A stretch of 64,000 nucleotides of DNA from Xanthomonas vasicola (GCF_000772705.2 NZ_JSBW02000048.1:94311-158310), one strand, 5' to 3'; shown: positions 17,650 to 26,103, counted from the stretch's first letter. The notes: generated by a model not told the origin, from the sequence alone. Translations and numbers: made by a program.

Positions 17650-18504
17650 TTAACGCGTCTGAGGCGATTTCTGCTGTAACAACCGCGGCACCTGCGCAGC
17701 TGCATGGGTCCAGATCGCAAGCCACACGCCGAGCTGAGTGAATAGCCCGCGCTGGCTAGCTTCGAACTTGCGGAAATAGCGCCACAATCCACGATGTTTG
17801 TGCCATTCCACGAAAAATGGCCGCGCGCGGCTGGAGACGCCGCGCACATGCAGCACCTGCAGATCGTTAGCCACCGCCACCAGGGCGCCGGCCTGGCGGG
17901 CACGCCGGCACAGGTCCAGATCTTCGGCATGCAGCCGGTAACTGCCGTCCCAGCCGTCCAGCCGGTCGAACAGGCTGCGCTGCATCAGCATCAATGCGCC
18001 GGAAATCGCGTCCACCGGCTGCAAGGCCCGTGACGGGTCGGCCGGCACCGCCAGGCTGGCGGCGGCGCGCGGCGCGCGCAGCATCGCTGCAAAGTCCGGG
18101 TCGCGGCGGCGCACGGCCGCGTCCGGCCGCCCCTGCTCGTCCACCTGTTCAACCCCCAGCAGCACCGCCGGATGTCCCGCTGCGCGGTCGCATAGCTGCA
18201 ACAAGGTGTCGCGTTCGACCATCAGGTCTGGGTTGATAAAGACCAGCCAGGGCGCCTGCGAGTCGCGCGCGCCCTGGTTGCAGGCGGTGGCGAAACCGGG
18301 GTTGTCGGGGTTGGCGACGAAATGCAGCCGTGCATCGGCCAGGGCATGGCGCTGCACCACTTCCAGGGTGTCGTCGCTGGAGGCGTTATCGACCACCCGG
18401 ATCTCGCTGATGCCCTCGGCCGCGCGCAATCGCGACAGGCACGCATCGATGGTGCTGCTGCTCTGATAGGTGACGACGACGGCGGCGATCTGGACGGGAG
18501 TCAT
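17650..18504 (-). CDS. family 2 glycosyltransferase (rhamnosyltransferase-like)
   Basis: 284 residues from ATG 18504. Classic GT-A N-terminus: VVVTYQSSSTIDACL, RVVDNASSDDTL, NPGFATACNQGA and FINPDLM (the acidic metal site). Then SGALMLMQRSLFDRLDGWD and HAEDLDLCRRARQAG, matching rhamnosyl- and related transferases acting on lipopolysaccharide or glycolipids. The C-terminus has one hydrophobic stretch that could touch the membrane. The frame stays open to 18732, but that extension is Cys/Arg-rich and unlike the family, so it is left out. It lies 113 bases upstream of xagA on the same strand and might share its regulation, though a separate promoter is likely in that gap. Confidence 0.85.
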   Translation of the reverse strand: MTPVQIAAVVVTYQSSSTIDACLSRLRAAEGISEIRVVDNASSDDTLEVVQRHALADARLHFVANPDNPGFATACNQGARDSQAPWLVFINPDLMVERDTLLQLCDRAAGHPAVLLGVEQVDEQGRPDAAVRRRDPDFAAMLRAPRAAASLAVPADPSRALQPVDAISGALMLMQRSLFDRLDGWDGSYRLHAEDLDLCRRARQAGALVAVANDLQVLHVRGVSSRARPFFVEWHKHRGLWRYFRKFEASQRGLFTQLGVWLAIWTHAAAQVPRLLQQKSPQTR

Positions 18505-18752
18505 CCGGGCATTATCCAGCGCCGGAGCGGCGCAACGCCATCTCGGGTTCGCTGCTGCACGATGCGCGTCAGGCGCTGCCGCGGCCGCATTTGCATTGAT
18601 GTCGGGGCATGCGGGTAGACATTGCACCACGCTCCCGCTTGCAAAGCAGTTACTCGCGCGAACACACCTTGCGACATAGCGCCATAGCGACCCATCCACG
18701 CAAGGCGCATACTGCGCGCCCGGAGCCGCCATGCGGTCTCCGTTCGCGACTT

Positions 18753-18887
18753 TTGCGCGACCAGCAAAACGACTGTGCAGCCATCAGGCGAGCGCGGGCG
18801 GCACTCGATGCATGTACACGCGTACATCCGCTTCAGCGCACACCGCCCGCACCCATCTGATCGCCAGCCGTTTTGCCATTCGCTTTT
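18753..18887 (+). repeat. MITE-like dispersed repeat, copy G
   Basis: Shares with copy A the inner sequences following gcgaccagcaaaac and preceding gttttgccattcgc, which correspond to the two terminal repeats. It is the most diverged copy. It lies between the glycosyltransferase start (18504) and the kinase gene (19119), in A orientation. Confidence 0.45.
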
Positions 18888-19023
18888 GGTGCACTCCACA
18901 CCTGATTGTTGAGATGACGGTTAGCGACCTTTCGGTTTCGCGCTGCCTTTTCATGCATTGCGTTGCTGCCGCCTGATGGCGGATGCGATGCAACAACGGC
19001 CCGGCAGCGCCGTTCTTGTCCTT

Positions 19024-19041
19024 GGCGGCGCATGCGCCGCC
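19024..19041. promoter_or_regulatory. perfect 18-bp palindrome upstream of the kinase operon
   Basis: ggcggcgcatgcgccgcc reads the same on both strands. It lies 25 bases upstream of the GntR-type site at 19066. It may be a protein-binding site or an mRNA/DNA hairpin. Confidence 0.35.
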
Positions 19042-19065
19042 TCAGCCGCTTCTCCTCCGATTACC

Positions 19066-19077
19066 TGGTCTATACCA
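19066..19077. promoter_or_regulatory. probable GntR/HutC-family operator
   Basis: TGGTCTATACCA, flanked as cTGGTCTATACCActgg, matches the TGGTCTAGACCA-type operators known for HutC/DasR/NagR-class GntR regulators. It lies 41 bases upstream of the kinase start codon. A regulator of exactly that subfamily (GntR HTH plus UTRA) is encoded at the end of the same gene group (23528-24256). Confidence 0.55.
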
Positions 19078-19118
19078 CTGGCTAACACCGCACGATCCCT
19101 GCTGCCGGGAGTCAGCCG

Positions 19119-20276
19119 ATGAACGTGCCGCATCAGGTGCATGGCATGAGCCTGGAACTGGCGCTGCCGGACTGGCCGGTGCTGACCACCGATGAAATCC
19201 ATCGCGTGCTGCAGGGGTTTCCGGCGCTTGGCCGCCTCACCGAGGTGCGTTGGCATAGCGCGCGCCCGTTCTCGGCGGCGGCTTGCGTGGAAACTGCGAG
19301 CGGCCCGGTCATCGTCAAGCGCCACCATCGCAGCGTGCGCAGCGTCGCCGCGCTGCGCGAGGAACACAGCTTTATTGCCCATCTGCGCTGGGCCGGCGCG
19401 CCGGTGGTGGAGGTGCTGCATGACGCCCAGGGCCGCACCGCGCTGGCCTACGACGATTGGGTGTACGAAGTGCAGCGCGTCGGCGCCGGGCGCGACCTCT
19501 ACCGCGATGCCTTGTCGTGGACACCATTCACCGACCTTGCCCATGCGCGGGCGGCCGGGGCCGCGCTGGCGCAACTGCACAACGCCGCCCAGGGCTTCGA
19601 TGCACCGGCGCGCTCCACCAGCGTGTTGGTTGCCAACCTGCGGCTGTTTGCGCAAGCAGACCCGTTGCAGGCGTTGCACGATGCCTTGTCAACGCGGCCG
19701 CACCTGGCAGCCGCCTTGCAACACCGCCCCTGGCAACATGACATCGCCACTCATCTGCTGCCCTGGCATGCGCGTGCGTGGCCGCTGCTGTGCGCGCCGG
19801 GCGCGCTACCGCCGCTGTGGACGCATGGCGACTGGCACGCATCCAACCTGCTGTGGGACACGGTCGACGGGCACACCCGCGTCAGCACCATCTTCGACTT
19901 CGGGCTGACCGATTGCAGCAGCGCGCTGTTCGATCTGGCGACCGCTATCGAACGCAACCTCATCCCCTGGCTACGGCTGGACACCGACGCACGCGCGCAG
20001 GCCGAGCTTGCTCAGCTGGACGCGCTGCTGGATGGCTACGCGCAGCATCGCCCACTGGATGCCAACCAGTTACGCCGCCTAGCCGCACTACTGCCGATCG
20101 TGCATGCCGACTTCGCCCTGAGCGAAATCGAATATTTCGCCGGCGTCACGCGTTCGTTCGCCAACGCCGACATCGCCTATCACCGCTATCTGCTCGGCCA
20201 CGCGGACTGGTTTGCCAGCGCCGATGGTCAGCAGCTGCTTGAGCATCTGCATGCGCGTGCGCGGCGGGTGCCGTGA
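19119..20276 (+). CDS. APH-fold small-molecule kinase (thiamine/choline/aminoglycoside kinase-like)
   Basis: 385 residues. The APH-family kinase core is complete: VIVKRHH with Lys67 (ATP lysine), Glu82 in the C-helix region, HGDWHASN at 236-243 (catalytic Asp238, Asn243) and DFG at 260-262 (metal Asp260). Family members phosphorylate aminoglycosides, choline, homoserine or thiamine; the substrate cannot be decided here. Its TGA overlaps a GTG that opens the TonB receptor frame (GTGA at 20273), and a PnuC-type transporter follows, so it may trap an imported vitamin or nucleoside by phosphorylation. A second Met at residue 10 is an alternative start. A GntR-type operator lies 41 bases upstream. 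Confidence 0.82.
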   Translation: MNVPHQVHGMSLELALPDWPVLTTDEIHRVLQGFPALGRLTEVRWHSARPFSAAACVETASGPVIVKRHHRSVRSVAALREEHSFIAHLRWAGAPVVEVLHDAQGRTALAYDDWVYEVQRVGAGRDLYRDALSWTPFTDLAHARAAGAALAQLHNAAQGFDAPARSTSVLVANLRLFAQADPLQALHDALSTRPHLAAALQHRPWQHDIATHLLPWHARAWPLLCAPGALPPLWTHGDWHASNLLWDTVDGHTRVSTIFDFGLTDCSSALFDLATAIERNLIPWLRLDTDARAQAELAQLDALLDGYAQHRPLDANQLRRLAALLPIVHADFALSEIEYFAGVTRSFANADIAYHRYLLGHADWFASADGQQLLEHLHARARRVP

Positions 20277-20308
20277 GCGCCTTCCTTTATCTCTGTCGAG
20301 TCTTGCCA

Positions 20309-22471
20309 ATGCCTGTGACGCTCCCCCTGCTCTCCCGCTGCCCGCTGGCACTCGCACTGGCATTGTGCTGCGCCCCTGCACTGGCGCAACAGCAACCCGA
20401 TGCCGATGCCGTCGAACTGGATGCGGTCAATGTGCGTGGCGAGCGCGTCGACACCAGCACGGCATTGAGCGGATTCGGCGCAACCCGGCTGCTCGACGCG
20501 CCTGTGTCGATCTCGGTGATCGATCGTGCGCAATTGCTCGATCGTCAGGCACGCGTGCTCAGTGAGGTATTGCGCGCCGATGCTTCCGCTGGCGATGCGT
20601 ATGCGCCGATCGGCTATTACGAAAACTTCGTGGTGCGCGGCTATTCGCTCAATGCCGCCAACAGCTACCGCATCAACGGCATGAGCGCGGTGGGCGAACA
20701 ATCGATCGCATTGGAAAACAAGCAGCAGGTGCAGATACTCAAGGGCCTTGCCGGCTTGCAATCGGGCGTCAACGAACCGGCCGGGTTGATCGACTACCGC
20801 ACCAAGCGGCCCGAGCATGTGCGCAGCGTGACGCTGGGCACCGACGAACAAGGGTCGCGCTACGTCGCCGCCGATCTGGGCGACTGGTTCGGTGCAGAGC
20901 GCACGCTGGGATTGCGCATCAACGCCGCACGCGAAGACATCCACAGCTATGTCGATCATGCCGACGGCTATCGCAATTTCCTGTCGCTGGCCGGCGACTG
21001 GAAGATCACCCCGCAAGCGCTGCTGCAGCTGGACGTGGAATATCAACATCGGCAACAGCGCTCGGTGCCGGGCTATCAACTGCTGGGTGGCACGCAGGTG
21101 CCGCGCGATATCGATGTGCATCGCCTGCTTGGCTATCAGCCGTGGGCACGCCCGGTGGAAATGGATACGCTCAACGCGCAGCTGCGGTACGCCTACCAAC
21201 TCAACGACGACTGGCGCGCCACCGCCGAAGCATCGCGCAGCCGCTCGACGATCAACGACTTCTCCGCGTTCGCCTGGGGCTGTTATGGCGCGGCAAGCTG
21301 CGCCGACATCGCCACGCCGAACTTTTTCAGCGCGCAGGGCGAGTACGACGTCTACGATTACCGCAGCCCCGACGACACCCGTGTGCACGATCAACTGCGT
21401 GCCACGCTGGAAGGCCATAGCGTCACCGGCGCGCTGGAGCACCACCTGAGCATCGGCGGCGAATGGCTGCGCCGCACCATCGACCGTTTTGGTTCGGTCA
21501 ACGAATTTGTCGGCAGCGGCAACATTGATCGCGATCCGGAGGTGTTCGCGCAGACCGATGTGCCGCTGGACCCCAAGCAGCGCCGCCTGGATAGTCGCCA
21601 ACGCGCGTTGGTGTTGGCCGACCGCATCGGCCTGGGTGCGCAGTGGGAGCTATCGCTGGGCGCGCGCCATGTGCAACTGGACGAACGCGCCTTCGATCGC
21701 GAAGGGCTGTTGGAACGACGCACCCGCAAAGACACGGTGCTGCCGCAGGCGGCATTGTTGTTCAAACCACAGCAGAACGTGTCGCTGTATGCCAGCTACG
21801 CCAAGAGCCTGGCGGCCGGTGGCACTGCGCCGTGGTTTGCCGACAACGCCGATGAAATCCTGCCGCCGACCAATGCCTATCAACTGGAAACCGGCGCAAA
21901 GATCGACCTGCAGGGCCTGCGCCTGGGCGCAGCGCTGTTCGACATCCGTCAGGCCTACCAGTTCACCCAACCGCAGGCCGATGGTGGACTGCTGTTCGTG
22001 CAGCAGGGCCGCCTGCATAACCGCGGCCTGGAGCTGTCTGCTGACGGCGCAGCGACGCAGCAACTACGCCTATTCGCTAGCATTGCGGCAATCCGCGCGC
22101 ACGCGGAAGACACCGACATTGCTGACTACGAAGGCCACCAGGCCATCAACGTGCCCAAGCTGCGCGCCAGTCTGCAGACCGATTACAGCGTACCCGGCGT
22201 CGATGGATTGGCGTTGTTGGCCGGTATGCAATACAGCGGGCGCAAGTTCGCCGACCGCCTGGGCAACGCCAGCGTGCCGGCCTACACCGTGGCAAATCTC
22301 GGTGCGCGCTACGCCACGGCACTGGGCGGTCTGGCGACCACCTGGCGCCTGAACGTGGACAACGTGTTCGACAAGCGCTACTGGCGCGATTCCGGCGAGT
22401 ACCAGGGCGATGCATATCTATTCCCAGGTGCACCGCGCACTGCGCGTCTGACGGTGCAGGTGGATTTCTGA
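20309..22471 (+). CDS. TonB-dependent receptor linked to APH kinase and PnuC-type transporter
   Basis: 720 residues from ATG 20309; the frame is open from a GTG at 20273 that overlaps the preceding stop. Signal peptide MPVTLPLLSRCPLALALALC and on to LAQ. The plug domain (residues about 35-170) has DAPVSISVIDRAQLLDRQ, a VVRGYSLN block, YRINGMS and VQILKGLAGLQSGVNEPAG. A 22-strand-type barrel follows, ending RLTVQVDF with C-terminal Phe. The plug resembles siderophore-type receptors (FhuA/FpvA-like wording), yet its neighbours suggest uptake of a vitamin or nucleoside. It belongs to one transcriptional group with the kinase upstream, while a dispersed repeat separates it from pnuC downstream. 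Confidence 0.9.
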   Translation: MPVTLPLLSRCPLALALALCCAPALAQQQPDADAVELDAVNVRGERVDTSTALSGFGATRLLDAPVSISVIDRAQLLDRQARVLSEVLRADASAGDAYAPIGYYENFVVRGYSLNAANSYRINGMSAVGEQSIALENKQQVQILKGLAGLQSGVNEPAGLIDYRTKRPEHVRSVTLGTDEQGSRYVAADLGDWFGAERTLGLRINAAREDIHSYVDHADGYRNFLSLAGDWKITPQALLQLDVEYQHRQQRSVPGYQLLGGTQVPRDIDVHRLLGYQPWARPVEMDTLNAQLRYAYQLNDDWRATAEASRSRSTINDFSAFAWGCYGAASCADIATPNFFSAQGEYDVYDYRSPDDTRVHDQLRATLEGHSVTGALEHHLSIGGEWLRRTIDRFGSVNEFVGSGNIDRDPEVFAQTDVPLDPKQRRLDSRQRALVLADRIGLGAQWELSLGARHVQLDERAFDREGLLERRTRKDTVLPQAALLFKPQQNVSLYASYAKSLAAGGTAPWFADNADEILPPTNAYQLETGAKIDLQGLRLGAALFDIRQAYQFTQPQADGGLLFVQQGRLHNRGLELSADGAATQQLRLFASIAAIRAHAEDTDIADYEGHQAINVPKLRASLQTDYSVPGVDGLALLAGMQYSGRKFADRLGNASVPAYTVANLGARYATALGGLATTWRLNVDNVFDKRYWRDSGEYQGDAYLFPGAPRTARLTVQVDF

Positions 22472-22654
22472 CCTGCCATGGCATGCACTCGCTACGTGCC
22501 TTCCCATGCATGCGCGGGAAGGACGCGGAAGTGATGCATGGTTTGGCAGCATTGACCGCCGACACATCTGCAAGTTGCCGTGATCAGCGCCTGGTCGCGG
22601 GCCTTGCTGGCATGTTGCGCACCGCGCGTTTGCTGCACGCATCGTCCGGGTTCG

Positions 22655-22798
22655 AAGAACAGCGACCAGCGCCTAGCGACCAGTCCTCACGTGGGGATGA
22701 ACGGCGCTGCGGAACCGACGTTTTTGCGAGGTACACGCCGCACCGGGCACTGGCTGCACCTGCATGGCGACCGGGCAGGCGTTTTGTTAGCCACTCCC
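22655..22798 (-). repeat. MITE-like dispersed repeat, copy D
   Basis: Right end gttttgttagccactccc (22781-22798) matches the family terminal repeat. The interior ggtacacgccgcaccgggcac matches copy C. It occupies most of the 375-base gap between the TonB receptor and pnuC. Orientation is opposite to copy A. Confidence 0.65.
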
Positions 22799-22846
22799 GG
22801 TTGTCTTACGCATCTCCACCGTAGTCCAGACCGCACCAGGAACCGC

Positions 22847-23422
22847 ATGTCGCTGCTCGAATCCATCGCCGTCGTGATCAACCTGCTGGGCGTGTGGCTC
22901 ACCGCGCGGCGCATTCGCTGGTGCTGGCCGGTGGGCATCGTGGCGGTGGCGTTGTACGCGTGGCTGTTCTATGAGTGGAAGCTGTACTCGGACATGCTGC
23001 TGCAAGGGGTCTATGTGCTGACTCAACTCTACGGATGGTGGCACTGGCAACGCGGAACCCCTGCAGACACACGCATTCGCCCGCTGCCGATGCCATCCGC
23101 GGAACTCTGGTTCTCGCTGGGCATCGGCGCGGCGTTCGCTGCGGCGCTCGGCGCCCACATGCATTACCGCACCGATGCGGCGCTGCCGTGGCTGGACGCG
23201 GCACTGGCCAGTTTCAGCCTTGTGGCCAGCGTGTGGGCGGCACGCAAGCGCATCGCCAATTGGGTATTGTGGATCGTGCTGGACTGCGTCTATGTCGGCG
23301 TCTTCCTCAGCAAGGGGCTGTATCCCACTGCCGCGCTCTACGCCGGCTTCGTGGCGCTTGCGGTGTACGGCTGGCACAGCTGGAAACCCCAACAGAACCC
23401 GAACCTGGCCAGCGCACGCTGA
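22847..23422 (+). CDS. pnuC: PnuC-family vitamin/nucleoside transporter
   Basis: 191 residues with about seven hydrophobic segments. The family hallmark VLTQLYGWWHWQRG lies at residues 57-70, with further conserved Trp and DxxYVGVFLSKGLY near 155-165. PnuC proteins are energy-independent facilitators for nicotinamide riboside. Relatives (PnuT, PnuX) carry thiamine and riboflavin, and substrate is usually fixed by trapping through phosphorylation. The APH-like kinase in the same gene group could be that trapping enzyme. AGGA 7 bases before ATG 22847 supports the start. No TPP, FMN or other known riboswitch was recognised upstream of the group. The pnuC symbol denotes the family, not proven substrate. 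Confidence 0.85.
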   Translation: MSLLESIAVVINLLGVWLTARRIRWCWPVGIVAVALYAWLFYEWKLYSDMLLQGVYVLTQLYGWWHWQRGTPADTRIRPLPMPSAELWFSLGIGAAFAAALGAHMHYRTDAALPWLDAALASFSLVASVWAARKRIANWVLWIVLDCVYVGVFLSKGLYPTAALYAGFVALAVYGWHSWKPQQNPNLASAR

Positions 23423-23527
23423 GCCAGGCGCGGTTTACGCGCACTTTCTTCTTTACCATCGCAACATGCACGCCTTTCACCTCTTTGCCTTGCGTATATC
23501 CAGCGCCCTCCATCAACGGTTCGGCGT

Positions 23528-24256
23528 ATGAGCGTCTCGCGCCAGCACACCATCACCGAAGCGATCTCCGCGCAGATTGCAGCCGGCGAATGGGGCCCGG
23601 ATCAACGCTTGCCGGTGGAACGCGCATTGGCCGAGCGGTTCGCCTGCACTCGCATTACCCTGCGTGAAGCGTTGCAACAACTTGAAGCCGAAGGCCGCAT
23701 CTACCGCGAGAACCGGCGCGGCTGGTTCGTGAGTGCGCCGCGCGTGCGCTACGACCCCACCAGCATCGCGGGTTTCATGCAGTACGTGACAGCGCAAGGG
23801 CGCAAGCCGCGCACAGAATTATTGAGCGCCACTCGGCAGATCGCGGGCGCGTACTACGCTGCGGCATTGCGACTGGACAGCCAGTACGACGAGGTCTTCG
23901 TGATGCAACGCCGGCGTTGGATCGATCGCCGCGCCGTGCTTCTGGAAACCAATGTGGTGCTCGCGGACTGGGCGCCGGGCCTGCTCGAACACGATCTGGC
24001 CGGATCGCTCTCGACTGTGTTCAACCAGCGACTCGGGCTGTTTCTGAGCCACGCGCAGCTGTCGATGCACCCGACCGGTTTGGATGCAGCACAGGCGATG
24101 CTGCTGCAATCCACTCCCGGTACGCCATGCTTCCGGCTGCAGCGGATCAGCTTTGCCGAAGACGGCCGCGCGGTGGAACTGGATATCGAGTCCTGGCGTC
24201 ACGATGCACTGGATGTGGTGGTGCGTACGGAGGCACAGACGCGCGCAGCTTCTTAG
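23528..24256 (+). CDS. GntR-family (HutC/UTRA) transcriptional regulator
   Basis: 242 residues. An N-terminal GntR winged helix (residues about 5-72) shows LPVERALAERFACTRITLREALQQLEAEGRIYRENRRGWFV, given here only as a span. A C-terminal UTRA ligand domain (about 85-235) has the typical core (VFVMQRRRWIDRRAVLLETN, then FRLQRISFAEDGRAVELDIE). UTRA regulators sense small metabolites such as sugar phosphates, histidine derivatives or phosphonates. It lies about 105 bases after pnuC on the same strand. A cognate-looking palindrome precedes the first gene of the group, so it probably represses that group until its ligand appears. Its TAG stop codon lies inside the terminal repeat of dispersed element copy A, so the original 3' end may have been replaced. 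Confidence 0.85.
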   Translation: MSVSRQHTITEAISAQIAAGEWGPDQRLPVERALAERFACTRITLREALQQLEAEGRIYRENRRGWFVSAPRVRYDPTSIAGFMQYVTAQGRKPRTELLSATRQIAGAYYAAALRLDSQYDEVFVMQRRRWIDRRAVLLETNVVLADWAPGLLEHDLAGSLSTVFNQRLGLFLSHAQLSMHPTGLDAAQAMLLQSTPGTPCFRLQRISFAEDGRAVELDIESWRHDALDVVVRTEAQTRAAS

Positions 24257-24400
24257 AGCAGCGGACAAAACTACTGCGCAACCACCAGGCGGACTCGGCC
24301 GGTGCTCAGAATCGGCATGTACCACTCGTACACTGCGTTTCCTCCGCGTCGTCCACGCCGACTTGGCGTCTGCTCGCGACGTTTTGTTAGCGGCTCTTAG
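24253..24400 (+). repeat. MITE-like dispersed repeat, copy A (reference copy)
   Basis: 148 bases bounded by imperfect terminal inverted repeats: ttagagcagcggacaaaac (24253-24271) and gttttgttagcggctctta (24381-24399). The left terminus supplies the TAG stop codon of the GntR gene. It has no coding capacity. Confidence 0.75.
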
Positions 24401-24682
24401 CGCCGGGAAGCGGGAATCGATAAGAGCATGCTTCGTCGTCATCGTTGTTGCGGGTGCGGCGCTTCCTTGCAGCCTCAACGTAACTGAGACTAGATCACGA
24501 GCTATCGCGATGGATGCGGGTGGTGCGCTCGGAGCAGAGAGCACAGATGATACGTGCAGTGCCTGGCAGTGGCTGGCAGTGGCTGCAAACGGCTGCCGAC
24601 TGCGTGGTGCGTTTGTCAGTCGCTTGATCAACTGCATCACTGCGTTGATCCGAGGCCCTGCGAGGCACGGTCGCGAGACGAG
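24401..24682. other. non-coding segment between two inverted repeat copies
   Basis: About 280 bases enclosed by copies A and C in opposite orientation. A short gcagtgcctggcagtggctg direct duplication occurs near 24556-24590. No gene or terminator was recognised. Confidence 0.35.
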
Positions 24683-24831
24683 GAAGAGCGACTAACCACA
24701 AGCCGTGGCGGGCAGCCGTCAGGTGGTCGTAGACGGCGCGCAGGAAACCGCAGTGGACGAGTTGTGTACGCCGCACCAGGCACCGGCCGCAAACGTCTGG
24801 CGTTAGCGCCATTGTTTTGTTAGCTGCTCTA
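24683..24831 (-). repeat. MITE-like dispersed repeat, copy C
   Basis: Inverted relative to copy A. Left end aagagcgactaaccacaa, right end gttttgttagctgctcta (24814-24831). The right terminus supplies the TAG stop codon of the glycosyltransferase gene ending at 24829. Confidence 0.7.
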
Positions 24832-25659
24832 GGCGTCAAACAACGTGCGTTGCGGGTCCGGTGGTGGCAAGTCGGCTAGAAGTTGAGCCAACTGATCACG
24901 CTGCGCGCGCAGCGGGTCGTGCATCAGGAAGCTGGCCAGACGCGCGTGCCAGGCCGGCCAGCGGGTGGCCAGGGCATCCATGTCGCCGTCGACCGGTCGG
25001 CCCTCGCGTGGCGAGGCGACGAAGGCGGTGTCGCACAAGACGTTGCGCCAGCCCAGCCCGCCCATGCGCAGGCTGAGGTCCACCAGTGCGGCGTACCACG
25101 AGCCGTAACTGCTGGCATCCAGGCCGCCGGCCTTGCGTCGCGCGGTGCCGCGCAACAGCACCGCGTGGCCGATCGCCGACGGGAGTTCCGGATGCAGGGG
25201 CGGCATCGCGGCGCAGGCAGCTGCAAGCCGCTCGGTTGCATCCGGCATGGGGTTGAGTTCGCCCAGCCGCGGCCAGCTGCAGGCTTCGCCCACATTGCTC
25301 CATGGCGTGGCGGTGGCAATCGCAGCGTCTCGTGCGAAACATGCGGTCAGTTGCTGCAACCACCCAGGCAACGGGCGGGCATCCACTCCGAGCACCACCA
25401 CGTCGGCATCGCCACAAGCGCTGAGCATTTCGTCCAGATGCGCGACCTCGCCAAGCATGCGCTGGCGGCGGGTGTAATGCGCCTGCAATTGGGTGCGTGC
25501 CAGCCAATGGTCGATCACTGCGCGCCCGCGCGGGCCGGCCTGCGCATCATCGACCAGCCAGACGCGTGTTCCTGCGGGCGTGGCCGCATCCAGTGCGCCC
25601 AGACAGGCATCCAGCGCCTGGTCGTCGGTGCCCACCGGCATTAAAATAATAGGCTCCAT
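24829..25659 (-). CDS. family 2 glycosyltransferase-like protein
   Basis: 276 residues from ATG 25659. The N-terminus IILMPVGTDDQALDACLGAL, then VWLVDDAQ and DADVVVLGVDARPLPGW, shows the GT-A fold with an acidic pair. The C-terminal half keeps SAIGHAVLLRGTARRKAGGLD and a DLSLRMGGLGWRNVLCDTAFV block of the type seen in rhamnosyltransferase-like GT2 proteins. A downstream ATG at 25641 with GGAG before it is an equally good start. Its stop codon TAG is contributed by repeat copy C, so the last residues may not be ancestral. It is the last GC-rich gene before the AT-rich patch at 25.66-27.3 kb. Target glycan unknown. Confidence 0.75.
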   Translation of the reverse strand: MEPIILMPVGTDDQALDACLGALDAATPAGTRVWLVDDAQAGPRGRAVIDHWLARTQLQAHYTRRQRMLGEVAHLDEMLSACGDADVVVLGVDARPLPGWLQQLTACFARDAAIATATPWSNVGEACSWPRLGELNPMPDATERLAAACAAMPPLHPELPSAIGHAVLLRGTARRKAGGLDASSYGSWYAALVDLSLRMGGLGWRNVLCDTAFVASPREGRPVDGDMDALATRWPAWHARLASFLMHDPLRAQRDQLAQLLADLPPPDPQRTLFDA

Positions 25660-25698
25660 TCGCCCTAATATCGCCAAATAAAAATGACCTCATTATTA

Positions 25699-25731
25699 AG
25701 AAAGTCTCGGCAATACTTACCGAGACTTTCT
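25699..25731 (-). terminator. hairpin terminator downstream of 25758 gene
   Basis: Perfect 12-bp stem agaaagtctcgg/ccgagactttct with a 9-base loop, in AT-rich flanks. It lies 27 bases past the stop codon of the small secreted protein gene and may end xps operon transcription as well. Confidence 0.7.
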
Positions 25732-25757
25732 CGCCTCACAATTAATAAATCTCTAAA

Positions 25758-26066
25758 CTAAATTTCCCGGGTGCAGGTCACTGTTGCGATAACGGTCAAC
25801 CCCAAGACGGGGTCTTGCCACCACGTATAAGACGTCATAGGACATGTTTTTGGCGACAGAGCCGACTGCCCCCAACCGTCGCCACTATAATAAGCCTTCA
25901 TCCTTGCATAGCCTGCCGCAATATTAATTGCATTAGAAAGCGGTATGCCGCTGTATTTATCACTATAGGACAGACTAAATGGGACTGCGCTAGCACTGCC
26001 CGCTATAAAAAAGCCAGCCATTAGTAAACTAGCCCGAATAAAACGGGAGCACTTATTGTTACTCAT
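25758..26066 (-). CDS. small secreted protein, unrecognised, AT-rich
   Basis: 102 residues. The signal peptide (SLLMAGFFIAGSASA, cleavage near residue 27) is clear. The mature part of about 75 residues has a PFSLSYSDKYSGIPL start, two Cys (TCPM and TCTREI) likely to pair, and several Trp/Tyr. Start firm: GGAGAG 9 bases before ATG 26066. Base composition is far more AT-rich than the neighbouring genes but like the 3' half of xpsD, 38 bases upstream. No family recognised. Position directly after xpsD and a periplasm-type fold make a type II secretion substrate or accessory protein possible, but this is inference only. Confidence 0.65.
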   Translation of the reverse strand: MSNNKCSRFIRASLLMAGFFIAGSASAVPFSLSYSDKYSGIPLSNAINIAAGYARMKAYYSGDGWGQSALSPKTCPMTSYTWWQDPVLGLTVIATVTCTREI

Positions 26067-26103
26067 CTTTTACTCTCCATGTTGTTTGACCCCCCCTGCA
26101 AAT

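Noticed and set aside
17580..17650. possible Clp (CRP-like) sites upstream of xagA
   Set aside because: Only TCACA half-sites (17608, 17642) are present; neither has the second half at the right spacing, so no site is called although Clp control of this cluster would be plausible.
18890..19118. riboswitch (TPP, FMN, cobalamin) upstream of the kinase-receptor-PnuC group
   Set aside because: None of the conserved cores was found by eye; only hairpins and a GntR-type palindrome are visible.
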